Assembly: GCF_015694405.1 (NCBI RefSeq)
Contig: NZ_JADQDB010000001.1
Location: 1 to 64,000, forward strand
DNA length: 64,000 nucleotides
From: Pelagibacterium limicola
GTDB taxonomy: Bacteria > Pseudomonadota > Alphaproteobacteria > Rhizobiales > Devosiaceae
Direction of reading: 5' to 3'
The notes beneath the pieces were generated by a model. It worked only from the letters and a program-made list of their open reading frames with translations. It did not search any database and was not told the origin of the DNA. Made by a program: the position numbers and the translations under genes. Position 1 is the stretch's first letter. Each line of letters opens with the position of its first letter. Shown here one piece after another: positions 36,153 through 44,239 of the stretch.

Positions 36153-38546
36153 ATGTCCTCAGCATCCCTTAAGCGCGACGCCCGAAGAACTTTCAAACCC
36201 CTTAGCGCCGTGTTAATGGCCGCAACCCTCTCGGCCTGCGGTGGAGGCGGCGGCGGCGGCGGTGGCGTTCCGGCCAGTTGGGTTACGGTTTCGGTCGCCC
36301 ACACGTTTGATAGCGCGGCAGCCGAAACCATCAGAATCTCTCCGGAATTCCAGAATGTCGACAGAGATATAACGATCGGGGGGACAACCTATCGGGCTCA
36401 TCCGTATGAACTAATTCGGCTCCACATCGCACGATCCGGGGGTTTGTCGGGTAACGGCATGCTGGTTGCGGTCGTAGACGATGGTTTCCGCGTGTCCCAT
36501 GAGGTCTTCACAGGCAAAACAATAGTCGCTTACGGAGACATATCCGTAATCCCGGGCGCCTATGGCGACCATGGCACACATGTCGCATCTCTAATCGCTG
36601 CCAATGAGTCCACCGGGGATATTATGGGTGTGGCGCCTAACGCCTCGCTACACTTGACGAGCTATCTCGATAATTCCAAGTCGGCGATGGATCTCTCCAA
36701 AATCCGCTTGGCGACACTGGATGCCAGATCACGACAAGCGGTTGCCCAAAACAATTCCTGGGGCGTATTGAGGACGGGAGGAGGCGAGTTGCTGCTGGCC
36801 GATGTGCAAGCCCATATCGGTGGCTCCTCCGGGACGACCGCAGCTATAGCCTCAGCCTTCAATCACTTTTCGGGAGGCGGGGCTGCTGCCTGGCAGCAAT
36901 ACTTTACCGCTCTCGACGCATTCCAAGACCGGGGGGTCGTCGTATGGGCGCTTTCCAATAACAGCGCGCTTTCCGATGCGGATGCTTCTGGCGCCCTACC
37001 GGTGTTGCTGCCCTATCTACAGGACGCTTGGATTGCTGTCGGCAACGGCGCGTTCAATCTGAACGCCAATCTGCAAATCACCGCTGCCAGACGAATTTCG
37101 GCGCCGTGCGGACAGGCCGCAACTTTCTGCCTTTTTGCCGACGGGACGACCGTTGCTGCAGAAAGCCTGGCCGATGACGACTATTGGTATGGAACGGGCA
37201 CGTCCTATGCCGCACCGCAGGTGTCCGGAGCGATCGCACTCGTTGCGGAGGCCTTTCCCAATCTCTCGCCCAATGAATGGCAGAAGCGACTTCTCGCATC
37301 GGCCTATTCCAACTTTGCCGGTTTCAACGCTACCGGAACGCACAATTTCGGGAACGGCGTGGCTAAGTCCTATTCCAACGAATGGGGTATGGGCGTACTC
37401 GATGTCGCTGCCGCGCTCAGCCCTATCGGCACCGTCTCCCTGCTCAACGGTCGCAGCGTCCAAGCCGCCGAGCGCCACGATCTCGATGGCTCGTTTCTGC
37501 GTGGCAACGCGGCGTTCGGCGACGGCCTCTCCCGGCTGATGACCGGCAACGATCTCGCGGTCTTCGACGCCCTCAATGGCGATTTCTATATCGATGCTGG
37601 CACGTTTGCGCCCACTGCCAAGTCCAGCACACGGGAATCCGCCGCCCTACCCAGGATTGGCATATTCAACGAACGGGCAACCAATGGGCTGGCCGCCTTC
37701 GGTTTCGACGAAACGAGCCAGGAATTGCACTTCGAGGACCTCGGCTACACATTCGGATTTTCCGTGCTCGACGGACACACTTACCTTCAGAACGCGCTCG
37801 GGTTGGGAAGTGAGAACGTCAATAATGCATCGGTGCTTGGCTTGGCGACTTCGACCACCGCCGCCTATGGCCGGTACGATATGGGGTTTGCGAAATTCGA
37901 GCATTATGGCTTCGCGGGCGCCCACGCGTCTGACCCCAATGGTGCGATGGTCGGCGCCGGGGCCGCGCTGGCTTTCGATTTTGACGCACTGGACGTCCGG
38001 ATAGGCGTATCCCAGTCTGCCGAGCAGGGTGCATTCCTGGGCATGACGGGCTCTGGGCCATTTTCCACGCCGGAAAGCTCCGCCCTTTCCGCCTTCACGC
38101 TGGCGACCAGCCTCGATATCACGCCCCAGTTGGCGCTGTTCGGGGGGTTGGAATACGGCGTGGCGTTCGGGACCGCCGGATCCGGTTATGCAACAGCCAT
38201 CGATCCCGTTGGTTTTTCGGGCTTTCAAGTCGGCCTGCGTGCGAGCGACGTCTTTGCCAGCGACGACCGCCTGACATTCACCCTGTCCCAGCCTCTGCGC
38301 GCCGAAAGCGGCACGATTTCGATGGATATCCCGGTAGGGCGCTCGCGTGACGGCACACTCAACTACCAGACAGTTTCAGGCGAGGTCGCCCCGTCCGGGC
38401 GGCAGCTCGATCTGGGCCTCTCGTACCTCTTCAGGCCTTCCCTCGCCGCCGAACTGGAAATGGGCTTCGTCTACAGTATCGATGCAGGGCACCGCGCAGG
38501 CAACGAGGCAGCAGCGATTGCCGCCGCCTACAAGCGGAAGTTCTGA
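36153..38546 (+). CDS. lipoprotein S8 subtilase with C-terminal beta-barrel-like domain
   Basis: The 797-residue protein has a signal with lipobox LSAC at residues 26-29, so Cys29 would be acylated, directly followed by nine glycines. The S8 catalytic triad is in VAVVDDGFRVSH (Asp), DHGTHVASL (His) and YGTGTSYAAPQVSGAIALVAE (Ser). From about residue 440 the chain becomes beta-rich with alternating hydrophobics and ends in AAAYKRKF, a terminal Phe as in outer-membrane barrels and autotransporters. Surface exposure or self-export is inferred. A lipobox plus barrel is unusual; it may be an outer-membrane lipoprotein with a non-barrel beta domain. Confidence 0.75.
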   Translation: MSSASLKRDARRTFKPLSAVLMAATLSACGGGGGGGGGVPASWVTVSVAHTFDSAAAETIRISPEFQNVDRDITIGGTTYRAHPYELIRLHIARSGGLSGNGMLVAVVDDGFRVSHEVFTGKTIVAYGDISVIPGAYGDHGTHVASLIAANESTGDIMGVAPNASLHLTSYLDNSKSAMDLSKIRLATLDARSRQAVAQNNSWGVLRTGGGELLLADVQAHIGGSSGTTAAIASAFNHFSGGGAAAWQQYFTALDAFQDRGVVVWALSNNSALSDADASGALPVLLPYLQDAWIAVGNGAFNLNANLQITAARRISAPCGQAATFCLFADGTTVAAESLADDDYWYGTGTSYAAPQVSGAIALVAEAFPNLSPNEWQKRLLASAYSNFAGFNATGTHNFGNGVAKSYSNEWGMGVLDVAAALSPIGTVSLLNGRSVQAAERHDLDGSFLRGNAAFGDGLSRLMTGNDLAVFDALNGDFYIDAGTFAPTAKSSTRESAALPRIGIFNERATNGLAAFGFDETSQELHFEDLGYTFGFSVLDGHTYLQNALGLGSENVNNASVLGLATSTTAAYGRYDMGFAKFEHYGFAGAHASDPNGAMVGAGAALAFDFDALDVRIGVSQSAEQGAFLGMTGSGPFSTPESSALSAFTLATSLDITPQLALFGGLEYGVAFGTAGSGYATAIDPVGFSGFQVGLRASDVFASDDRLTFTLSQPLRAESGTISMDIPVGRSRDGTLNYQTVSGEVAPSGRQLDLGLSYLFRPSLAAELEMGFVYSIDAGHRAGNEAAAIAAAYKRKF

Positions 38547-38550
38547 AAAC

Positions 38551-38579
38551 AAAAGGCCCGCCATTGAAGCGGGCCTTGG
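38551..38579 (-). terminator. terminator between dksA and the S8 subtilase gene
   Basis: Stem AAGGCCCGC (38553-38561) with GCGGGCCTT (38569-38577), seven-base loop. Read on the minus strand it is followed by TTGTTTTC, so it serves dksA; on the plus strand it has no T run but may also serve the subtilase gene. Confidence 0.75.
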
Positions 38580-38601
38580 AAATTCCGTTGAAGCAAAGCG
38601 A

Positions 38602-39021
38602 TCAATCGTCGCGATAAACCTTCTCGCGCCGCTCATGCATCTCCTGCGCCTCAAGGCTCAGGGTAGCGATGGGACGGGCATCAAGGCGGGCGATACCTAT
38701 GGGTTCGCCAGTTTCCTCGCAATAACCGTAGGTGCCGTCATCGATGCGCTTGAGGGCTGCATCGATCTTGGCAATCAGCTTGCGCTGGCGGTCACGGGTG
38801 CGCAACTCCAGCGCACGATCGCTCTCCGATGACGCACGGTCGGCCATATCGGGATGGTTGGTGTTCTCTTCCTGCAGGTTCTCGAGCGTCTCGCGGCTTT
38901 CGCGCAATATCTCGTTCTTCCAGTCCTCCAGCTTGCGCCGGAAATAGTCCCGCTGCCGCGGGTTCATGAATTCCTCGTCCTCGGAAGGACGGTAGTCTTC
39001 AGCAAGGGCATCAACCGACAT
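38602..39021 (-). CDS. dksA: RNA polymerase-binding transcription factor DksA
   Basis: The ATG at 39021 is preceded by GGGAGTGAG and gives 139 residues. The coiled-coil tip motif DxxDxA is present as D58-MA-D61-R-A63, and the globular part has DDGTYGYCEETGEPIGIARLDARPIATLSLEAQE. Only one of the four zinc-finger cysteines remains (C101), as in known single-cysteine alphaproteobacterial DksA proteins. It binds the RNA polymerase secondary channel with ppGpp. It lies downstream of fliX on the same strand. Confidence 0.92.
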   Translation of the reverse strand: MSVDALAEDYRPSEDEEFMNPRQRDYFRRKLEDWKNEILRESRETLENLQEENTNHPDMADRASSESDRALELRTRDRQRKLIAKIDAALKRIDDGTYGYCEETGEPIGIARLDARPIATLSLEAQEMHERREKVYRDD

Positions 39022-39136
39022 CGATAGACTCACTCCCCGAACCGCAGGTCGCCGCCTATATAGGTTCAACCTAAAATTGGAGCAACATCCTTTTGCCCTC
39101 ATCCCTAATGCGTGACCGCCCTGTGCGGCGAACGGG

Positions 39137-39556
39137 TCACAGAGGGGGATATCTGCCGAGCTTGGCCAGTTCCACCCGAACGCGCAATTCAATGTCGGCA
39201 ACAAGAGCCTCAAGCTCGGGCTCGATCGCGCCCTTGGCTTGTCCCAGAAGCGCGACAGCACGGTTCAAACGCCCCTCGTTAACTCGCCCTCCCAGAAGAT
39301 CGGCGCGAATTTCCTCCAGCGCATCGAGCAGAAGGTTGGCACGTTTGACCGCCTTGCGCCTGCCTGTCGTCGCATCGTCCACGGCCTGCAGGGCCAAAAG
39401 TGCATCTATCCCGGTGGAAGCTGCGGTCATCGAGGTCTGTTGAGCGCGCGCTTGCGTGGCTGGCGCTTCGGGTCTGAAGGCCTCCCCGCTCCGGCTCGCA
39501 TGGCCGGTACCCCGGCCCACGCCGGGTATGATCCGCCCAGTACCGTCGATGCGCAT
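39137..39556 (-). CDS. fliX: flagellar assembly regulator FliX
   Basis: The 139-residue protein has a disordered N-terminal half and a conserved helical C-terminal half (TGIDALLALQAVDD, AVKRANLLLDALEEIRADLLGG, LVADIELRVRVELAKLGRY) that I recognise as FliX. In Caulobacter FliX binds the sigma-54 activator FlbD and couples flagellar transcription to assembly, and it is divergent from flgI exactly as here. A perfect CtrA-like box lies 61 bases upstream. Confidence 0.85.
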   Translation of the reverse strand: MRIDGTGRIIPGVGRGTGHASRSGEAFRPEAPATQARAQQTSMTAASTGIDALLALQAVDDATTGRRKAVKRANLLLDALEEIRADLLGGRVNEGRLNRAVALLGQAKGAIEPELEALVADIELRVRVELAKLGRYPPL

Positions 39557-39595
39557 ATATCCGTTCCGCCCGACATGGTTAATCGTTTTCTAACC

Positions 39596-39608
39596 GGCAG
39601 ATTTTGCC
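39596..39608. promoter_or_regulatory. GGCA-N5-TGCC dyad, fliX/flgI region (site 1)
   Basis: GGCAG-ATT-TTGCC between fliX and flgI, part of the recurrent flagellar dyad set; about 120 bases upstream of the flgI sigma-54-like promoter. Confidence 0.4.
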
Positions 39609-39616
39609 CATGCCCG

Positions 39617-39632
39617 TTAATTTTACCTTAAC
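39617..39632. promoter_or_regulatory. CtrA-like box TTAA-N7-TTAAC upstream of fliX
   Basis: TTAATTTTACCTTAAC is an exact match to TTAA-N7-TTAAC, 61 bases upstream of fliX and between two GGCA-N5-TGCC dyads. A second near match, TTAA-N7-CTAA, is at 39579-39593. Confidence 0.65.
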
Positions 39633-39637
39633 GAACC

Positions 39638-39650
39638 GGCAATCCCTGCC
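39638..39650. promoter_or_regulatory. GGCA-N5-TGCC dyad, fliX/flgI region (site 2)
   Basis: CCGGCAATCCCTGCCGG is a dyad with six-base arms around GGCA-N5-TGCC, about 80 bases upstream of the flgI sigma-54-like promoter. Confidence 0.5.
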
Positions 39651-39727
39651 GGGTGACGGGGCCAGGAGTTCTAGGAGACCCGCCGGCACTCTATAAATTT
39701 CAATCACTTAGAACACGTTACCCGAAT

Positions 39728-39743
39728 TGGCACGCTTTTCGCT
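39728..39743 (+). promoter_or_regulatory. sigma-54-like promoter of flgI operon
   Basis: TGGCACG-CTTT-TCGCT matches TGGCACG-N4-TTGCT with one mismatch and correct GG/GC spacing. It lies 70 bases before the flgI start. Confidence 0.65.
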
Positions 39744-39812
39744 ATTTCCCAGGCAGAAGGCCCGCCCTCCGCCTGGGGAGGCAGTTGGCGGGACAAGGAA
39801 TCGGGGAATACG

Positions 39813-40937
39813 ATGCAGCGCAGTTTCATCAGGACAACAATCGCCTGGCTCGTTGCCATAGCGGTCGGTATCGCGCCGCTGGGGGCCGCCTACGCCGCGC
39901 CTGCGCGGATCAAGGATATCGTCAGCATTGAGGGCATTCGCGACAACCAGCTCGTGGGCTACGGGCTGGTTGTGGGCCTTAACGGCACGGGCGACAGCCT
40001 CAACAACTCGCCCTTCACGCGCCAGAGCCTCGTCGCGATGCTCGAGCGGATGGGGGTGAATACTCGCGGCGAAAACTTGCGCACAGCCAACGTGGCCGCC
40101 GTCATGATTACCGCCAACCTGCCCGCCTTCGCCGCGCAGGGCAACCGCATCGACGTCAACGTATCAGCACTCGGCGACTCCACCAGCCTTCAGGGCGGCA
40201 CCCTCCTCGTTACGCCGCTGCTCGGCGCCGATGGGGAAGTATACGCAATCGCCCAAGGCCCGGTCATCATCAATGGCTTTACCGCCGCCGGCGATGCGGC
40301 AACGGTTGTGTCCGGCGTACCGACGACTGGGAGCATTTCTTCGGGTGCTTTGATCGAACGTGAAATCAGCTTCTCGCTCGGCGCCCAGCACTCGCTGCGT
40401 CTTTCACTCCGGAATCCGGACCTGACCACCTCACGGCGCATCGCCCTGGCGATCAACAATCTCATCGGCGTGCCCGTTGCCATTCCATCGGACCCGGCAA
40501 CCGTACGCCTCACCCTCCCCCAAAACTTCAACGGAAATATCGTCGATCTCCTGACTGACATCGAGCAGCTGGTAATCCAGACCGATCAGGCAGCCCGTAT
40601 CATCATCAACGAGAACTCCGGCATCATCGTTATCGGCAAGGACGTGCGCGTCTCGACAGTCGCCATTGCCCATCAAAGCCTGACGATTACCGTTTCGGAA
40701 AATCCCACAATCGTTCAGCCCGAGCCCTTCAGCTTCGGTGAGACAGCCGTCGAACCGCGCACGCAAATCGATGTCCTCACGACGGAAAGTCAGCTTGCCG
40801 TGGTGCCGGAATCGATTTCGCTCCAGCAGCTCGTCGATGGTCTCAATGCCTTGGGCATCAGCCCGCGGGATCTCATCGCCATTCTCCAGGCGATCAAGGC
40901 CTCCGGCGCCCTGCAGGCGGAAATCGAGGTGATCTGA
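39813..40937 (+). CDS. flgI: flagellar P-ring protein FlgI
   Basis: The 374-residue protein has a signal peptide (IAWLVAIAVGIAPLGAAYA), the block RIKDIVSIEGIRDNQLVGYGLVVGLNGTGDS that is near-invariant in FlgI, and the typical C-terminal SLQQLVDGLNALGISPRDLIAILQAIKASGALQAEIEVI in the last 40 residues. It forms the periplasmic P ring around the rod. It is the first gene of flgI, a CheL/FlgJ-like gene and a FlbY-like gene. Confidence 0.96.
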   Translation: MQRSFIRTTIAWLVAIAVGIAPLGAAYAAPARIKDIVSIEGIRDNQLVGYGLVVGLNGTGDSLNNSPFTRQSLVAMLERMGVNTRGENLRTANVAAVMITANLPAFAAQGNRIDVNVSALGDSTSLQGGTLLVTPLLGADGEVYAIAQGPVIINGFTAAGDAATVVSGVPTTGSISSGALIEREISFSLGAQHSLRLSLRNPDLTTSRRIALAINNLIGVPVAIPSDPATVRLTLPQNFNGNIVDLLTDIEQLVIQTDQAARIIINENSGIIVIGKDVRVSTVAIAHQSLTITVSENPTIVQPEPFSFGETAVEPRTQIDVLTTESQLAVVPESISLQQLVDGLNALGISPRDLIAILQAIKASGALQAEIEVI

Positions 40938-41269
40938 TGTCGATTTCCACCAGCTACAGCCTGCCGACCGCAGCCAATCCGGGTCGGGCGATCGATCGAC
41001 TTAAGGAAAAAGCCGTCGAACTCGAAGGCGTGTTTCTTAACACCCTCGTCGCCGAAATGTTCAAGGGTCTGGAAACCGACTCGATGTTCGGCGGCGGTCA
41101 CGCCGAAGAAACCTGGCGCGGCATGATGGCCGAACAGTACGCAGACCTCATGGCCAAGGCCGGAGGCATCGGGCTCGCCGACCAAATGGTCACCGCCCTT
41201 ATCGAGCAGCAGCATTACGACCCCGCGCCAGTCTTCCGCGCGAGCGCAATAGGAGCCTACGAAAAATGA
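40937..41269 (+). CDS. rod-binding protein (CheL / FlgJ N-domain type)
   Basis: The 110-residue protein corresponds to the rod-binding N-terminal domain of FlgJ without a muramidase domain: KAVELEGVFLNTLVAEMFKGLE, MFGGGHAEETWRGMMAEQYADLMAKAGGIGLADQMV. In Caulobacter the equivalent gene next to flgI is cheL. It likely chaperones or caps rod subunits in the periplasm. Its ATG overlaps the flgI stop. Confidence 0.85.
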   Translation: MSISTSYSLPTAANPGRAIDRLKEKAVELEGVFLNTLVAEMFKGLETDSMFGGGHAEETWRGMMAEQYADLMAKAGGIGLADQMVTALIEQQHYDPAPVFRASAIGAYEK

Positions 41270-41733
41270 CAGCCGCTGAACGCCTGGCCGCCCTCGAAGA
41301 GCTCGATGCGGCAACGCTTTGCGACCGCGCCGAAACCGCTCTTGCAGTTCTCGTCGAGATCATGAACCGCGAGACCACCCTCCTGCGCGCCGGCCATATG
41401 CGCGAGGCGGCCGAACTGACTGCCGACAAGACGAAGCTCGCACAGGATTACGTGACCATTGCCCGTGCCGTGCAGCGGGTTGCCGAACGCCTCAAGGCCG
41501 AAGCCCCATTGAGAGTCGATGCGCTGCGCCGCGGCCATGAAGCCCTGGCAACTCAGATGGCCGAGAATCTCCGCGTCCTCGCGACGGCACGCAATGTGAC
41601 GGAAAACCTGCTCGCCGATGTGGCCCGTCAGGTCAGTGCCGGCCAGCAACCCAAGACGTATTCCGCCCCCAACGCTCCTGCCCGTAAACCCGAAGAGCCG
41701 CTCAGGGGCATTTCCATCGATCGCGCGCTCTAG
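41266..41733 (+). CDS. FlbY/FlgN-like flagellar protein
   Basis: The 155-residue, mostly helical protein (LVEIMNRETTLLRAGHMREAAELTADKTKLAQDY, LRVDALRRGHEALATQMAEN) has the arrangement of FlgN-type export chaperones and occupies the place of Caulobacter flbY. A role as chaperone for hook-associated proteins is inferred. It overlaps the previous gene by four bases (ATGA). Confidence 0.7.
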   Translation: MTAAERLAALEELDAATLCDRAETALAVLVEIMNRETTLLRAGHMREAAELTADKTKLAQDYVTIARAVQRVAERLKAEAPLRVDALRRGHEALATQMAENLRVLATARNVTENLLADVARQVSAGQQPKTYSAPNAPARKPEEPLRGISIDRAL

Positions 41734-41754
41734 CGCGGGCCCGACTGTCTCATT

Positions 41755-41769
41755 TTAAGACAATTTTAT
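41755..41769. promoter_or_regulatory. degenerate CtrA-like site downstream of the flgI operon
   Basis: TTAA-GACAATT-TTAT matches TTAA-N7-TTAA with one mismatch, in the gap before the small protein at 41853. Weak evidence. Confidence 0.25.
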
Positions 41770-41800
41770 CGACCGTTATAACGATAGCCCAACCCTTGCC

Positions 41801-41827
41801 GGCATAAACTGCCCGGTAGCTTTTGCC
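41801..41827. promoter_or_regulatory. tandem GGCA-N5-TGCC dyads before the flagellin region
   Basis: GGCAT-AAA-CTGCC (41801-41813) is followed after one base by GGTAG-CTT-TTGCC (41815-41827, one mismatch). They share the phase and pattern of the dyads before flgF. No matching sigma-54 promoter was found downstream. Confidence 0.4.
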
Positions 41828-41852
41828 GGCCAGGTAAGGAACTTCGTTAACG

Positions 41853-42203
41853 GTGGTTGGACAAATTACCCTGATGCAAGGCCCGCTCGGTGTCGCGTCC
41901 AGCGCACGCCGCGCGCAATCGCGTCCGGAGTCGGAAGCCATCGAGTCGGCATCGGAGTCGCGAGGGGCCAGTCTTGGCCAGACCCCGCCACGCTCGCCTG
42001 CCCCGCACCGGGATGGCGATAAAAAATTGCAGCCAGCTCAGGCTGTTAGCGCTTCCGTTTCGTCCCGAACGCTTTTCGAAGCCAGCCGGCTCGCATCTCT
42101 GCTACCGCAGGAAAAGGTGTCAACCGGCCCGGCTGCCAGAAATACGCGGAACGACTGGCAGCCTCCCTATTCTCCCTTCCATCTGCGCGACCGCTCTATC
42201 TGA
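41853..42203 (+). CDS. small low-complexity protein upstream of flagellin, unknown
   Basis: A GTG-started frame of 116 residues lies between the flgI operon and the flagellin gene; AAGGAA stands some 12 bases before it and an ATG at 41874 is an alternative start. The product is rich in Ser, Arg, Ala and Pro with no membrane helix; only LFEASRLASLLPQEK looks ordered. It belongs to no family I know. Its position after flagellar dyads suggests a flagellar accessory or secreted protein, but it may not be a real gene. Confidence 0.45.
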   Translation: MVGQITLMQGPLGVASSARRAQSRPESEAIESASESRGASLGQTPPRSPAPHRDGDKKLQPAQAVSASVSSRTLFEASRLASLLPQEKVSTGPAARNTRNDWQPPYSPFHLRDRSI

Positions 42204-42277
42204 ACGAAATCATTAATTTCGTGTCCCCAAGATAGATTCTGTTAACCATTCGGTAGCACCTCGTGAGTCACTTTTGG

Positions 42278-42292
42278 TTAACGGCTCGTTAG
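42278..42292. promoter_or_regulatory. degenerate CtrA-like site upstream of flagellin
   Basis: TTAA-CGGCTCG-TTAG matches TTAA-N7-TTAA with one mismatch, 33 bases upstream of the flagellin start. No sigma-54 promoter was found in this gap. Confidence 0.3.
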
Positions 42293-42324
42293 CGGGCTGA
42301 TTCTGCAAAATTGTCAGCGAGACG

Positions 42325-44211
42325 ATGGCCATGACCGACGTTACCCTTTCGAAAGCCGTACGCGCGAACCTCCTGCACCTGCAAAATACGGCCAAGATGA
42401 TGGATCGTACACAGGAGCGCCTCGCGACCGGCCTCAAGGTCAATTCGGCGCTCGACAATCCTACCAACTTCTTTACGGCCTCGGCGTTGAAAGCCCGCTC
42501 CAAGGATCTGGACCTGCTCATGGACGCCATTTCGAATGGCGTGCAGACGTTGCAGGCTGCCGACAAAGGCATTTCTGCCATATCCAAGCTGGTTGAAGCG
42601 GCACAAGCGACGGCCCGTCAGGCTCTTCAGACGACACCAACCGTTCAGCAACCGGTGCGTCAAGCTGGATCCGTTACGACCGTCAACCTCAGCGCCCTGA
42701 CGATCGCCGGCGCTCAGCCGGCGCAGCCGGCGACCATTGCGACGGCCAATCTGACCGGATTTACAGCTGCGGCGGCCCAGCCTCCAGGACCGGCTGAGGG
42801 AACCGTTGACTTAGGTGCAGCCGGCAATGCCACAGCGATGACCAACGGCTTTGCCGATGGCACCACCCTGTCCTTTACCGACGGCACCGACACCTACACC
42901 ATCTATTTCCACGACAACGATTCTGGCGCAGTAACGCCGCCCGAAATCGGCATCGATGTCAGCGGCGGCAAGGACATCGATACGGTCCTTAGTGAAATTC
43001 AAGCGGCAATCGCCGGAAATGCCGACGGATTCAATGATTTCACGATCGCCATGAGCGGCACCGATGTCGTGTTTTCAATGGGCACCAATCTGGATGACAC
43101 GCTGACCGTTGCCGGCACCTCCGGCGCCGCTACGGCAATGGCAGGGGCATACGCGCCCGATCCCGGTGCCCCCGCGACCACCGGCAGCTTCACCATCAAC
43201 GGCCATACCGTGACCATCGCCCCGGGCGACGGCCTTACGGAGGTTATGGCCGCGTTCCAAGCGGCCGAAGCGGCTAGCGGCGGCACAACGGCCTTTACGG
43301 TCTCCGAGTCTGGTGGCGTCATCACCGTTGAAGCGGTGGGCACCAACTCACTGGTCATAGCCGGCGATAACACGGCGGTAAACGCAGTTGGATTGTCTTC
43401 AGGCACGGTGAACCAGACGCCTGCGGTAGCGAGCCAGGCCGGAACAATCACCATAAACGGGGTCGACGTTGCCATCGACGTTGGCGACCAGGCAGGCGAT
43501 ATTCTGGCCAAACTTCAGGCCGCCGCCGCTACCAGCGCCGGCACCAATCAGTTCACCGTGACCGGCAACGGTGGTTTCATCACCATTGAGGGTGTCGGTA
43601 GCAATTCCGTTCAGATCGGGGGCACCGCCGCAACGCTCCAAGCCACCGGCCTGACTGCCGGCAACCACTTGGGCGCCCCAACCGGAACGACGGTCGAAGT
43701 GGTCAATCCCAAGCGCCGGGAAATGGTTACCCAATACAACGAACTGCTCCAGCAGATTTCGGATATGACCAAGGACGCCTCTTTCAATGGGGTGAACCTC
43801 ATAAACGGCGACAATCTCGAGGTCCTGTTCAATGAAGACGGGACGTCGAGGCTGGTCATTCAGGGTGTGGCCTTCGATGCCCTTAACCTGAACTTGCTTG
43901 AACTACCCGCGGACGGGTTTGACGCCACGGTCGATATCGAGTCGACTCTCTCGACACTCAAGGACGCCTTGGGCACGTTGCGCACCCAGGCCTCCCGCTT
44001 CGGCGCCAACCTTACGGTGGTCGAGGCGCGGCAGAATTTCACCAAGCAGATGATCAACACACTGGAATCCGGCGCGGCCAACCTAACGCTCGCCGACACC
44101 AACGAAGAAGCCGCCAACATGTTGGCTCTCCAGACGCGTCAGCAATTGTCCCAGACCGCACTCTCGCTTGCCAGCCAGGCGGATCAATCGGTGCTGCGAC
44201 TGTTCGGCTAG
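42325..44211 (+). CDS. flagellin, long form with internal repeats
   Basis: The 628-residue protein has conserved flagellin ends: the N-terminal LLHLQNTAKMMDRTQERLATGLKVNSALDNP with SISNGVQTL-like DAISNGVQTLQAADKGI, and the C-terminal NLTLADTNEEAANMLALQTRQQLSQTALSLASQADQSVLRLF in its last 45 residues. The centre (about residues 110-450) is an inserted, Gly/Ala/Thr-rich beta region holding at least two hook-IN-like repeats. It builds the filament. At roughly twice the length of rhizobial flagellins it would give a thick or decorated filament. flbT and flaF follow. A second ATG at 42331 is possible. Confidence 0.92.
   Translation: MAMTDVTLSKAVRANLLHLQNTAKMMDRTQERLATGLKVNSALDNPTNFFTASALKARSKDLDLLMDAISNGVQTLQAADKGISAISKLVEAAQATARQALQTTPTVQQPVRQAGSVTTVNLSALTIAGAQPAQPATIATANLTGFTAAAAQPPGPAEGTVDLGAAGNATAMTNGFADGTTLSFTDGTDTYTIYFHDNDSGAVTPPEIGIDVSGGKDIDTVLSEIQAAIAGNADGFNDFTIAMSGTDVVFSMGTNLDDTLTVAGTSGAATAMAGAYAPDPGAPATTGSFTINGHTVTIAPGDGLTEVMAAFQAAEAASGGTTAFTVSESGGVITVEAVGTNSLVIAGDNTAVNAVGLSSGTVNQTPAVASQAGTITINGVDVAIDVGDQAGDILAKLQAAAATSAGTNQFTVTGNGGFITIEGVGSNSVQIGGTAATLQATGLTAGNHLGAPTGTTVEVVNPKRREMVTQYNELLQQISDMTKDASFNGVNLINGDNLEVLFNEDGTSRLVIQGVAFDALNLNLLELPADGFDATVDIESTLSTLKDALGTLRTQASRFGANLTVVEARQNFTKQMINTLESGAANLTLADTNEEAANMLALQTRQQLSQTALSLASQADQSVLRLFG
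43180..43660 (+). repeat. two internal repeats in the flagellin central domain
   Basis: Two copies of about 75-85 residues align. The first has TGSFTINGHTVTIAPGDG, LTEVMAAFQAAEAASGGTTAF and GVITVEAVGTNSLVIAGDN. The second has AGTITINGVDVAIDVGDQ, AGDILAKLQAAAATSAGTNQF and GFITIEGVGSNSVQIGGTA. The pattern resembles the flagellin hook-IN motif. A third, more diverged copy may precede them around residues 150-270. Confidence 0.7.
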
Positions 44212-44239
44212 ATCGTCCGCCGCCGGGGGAAAGCGAAAA

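Noticed and set aside
42204-42324. Sigma-54 or clear housekeeping promoter for flagellin
   Set aside because: No GG-N10-GC with flanking consensus and no good -35/-10 pair; only a degenerate CtrA-like site is seen.
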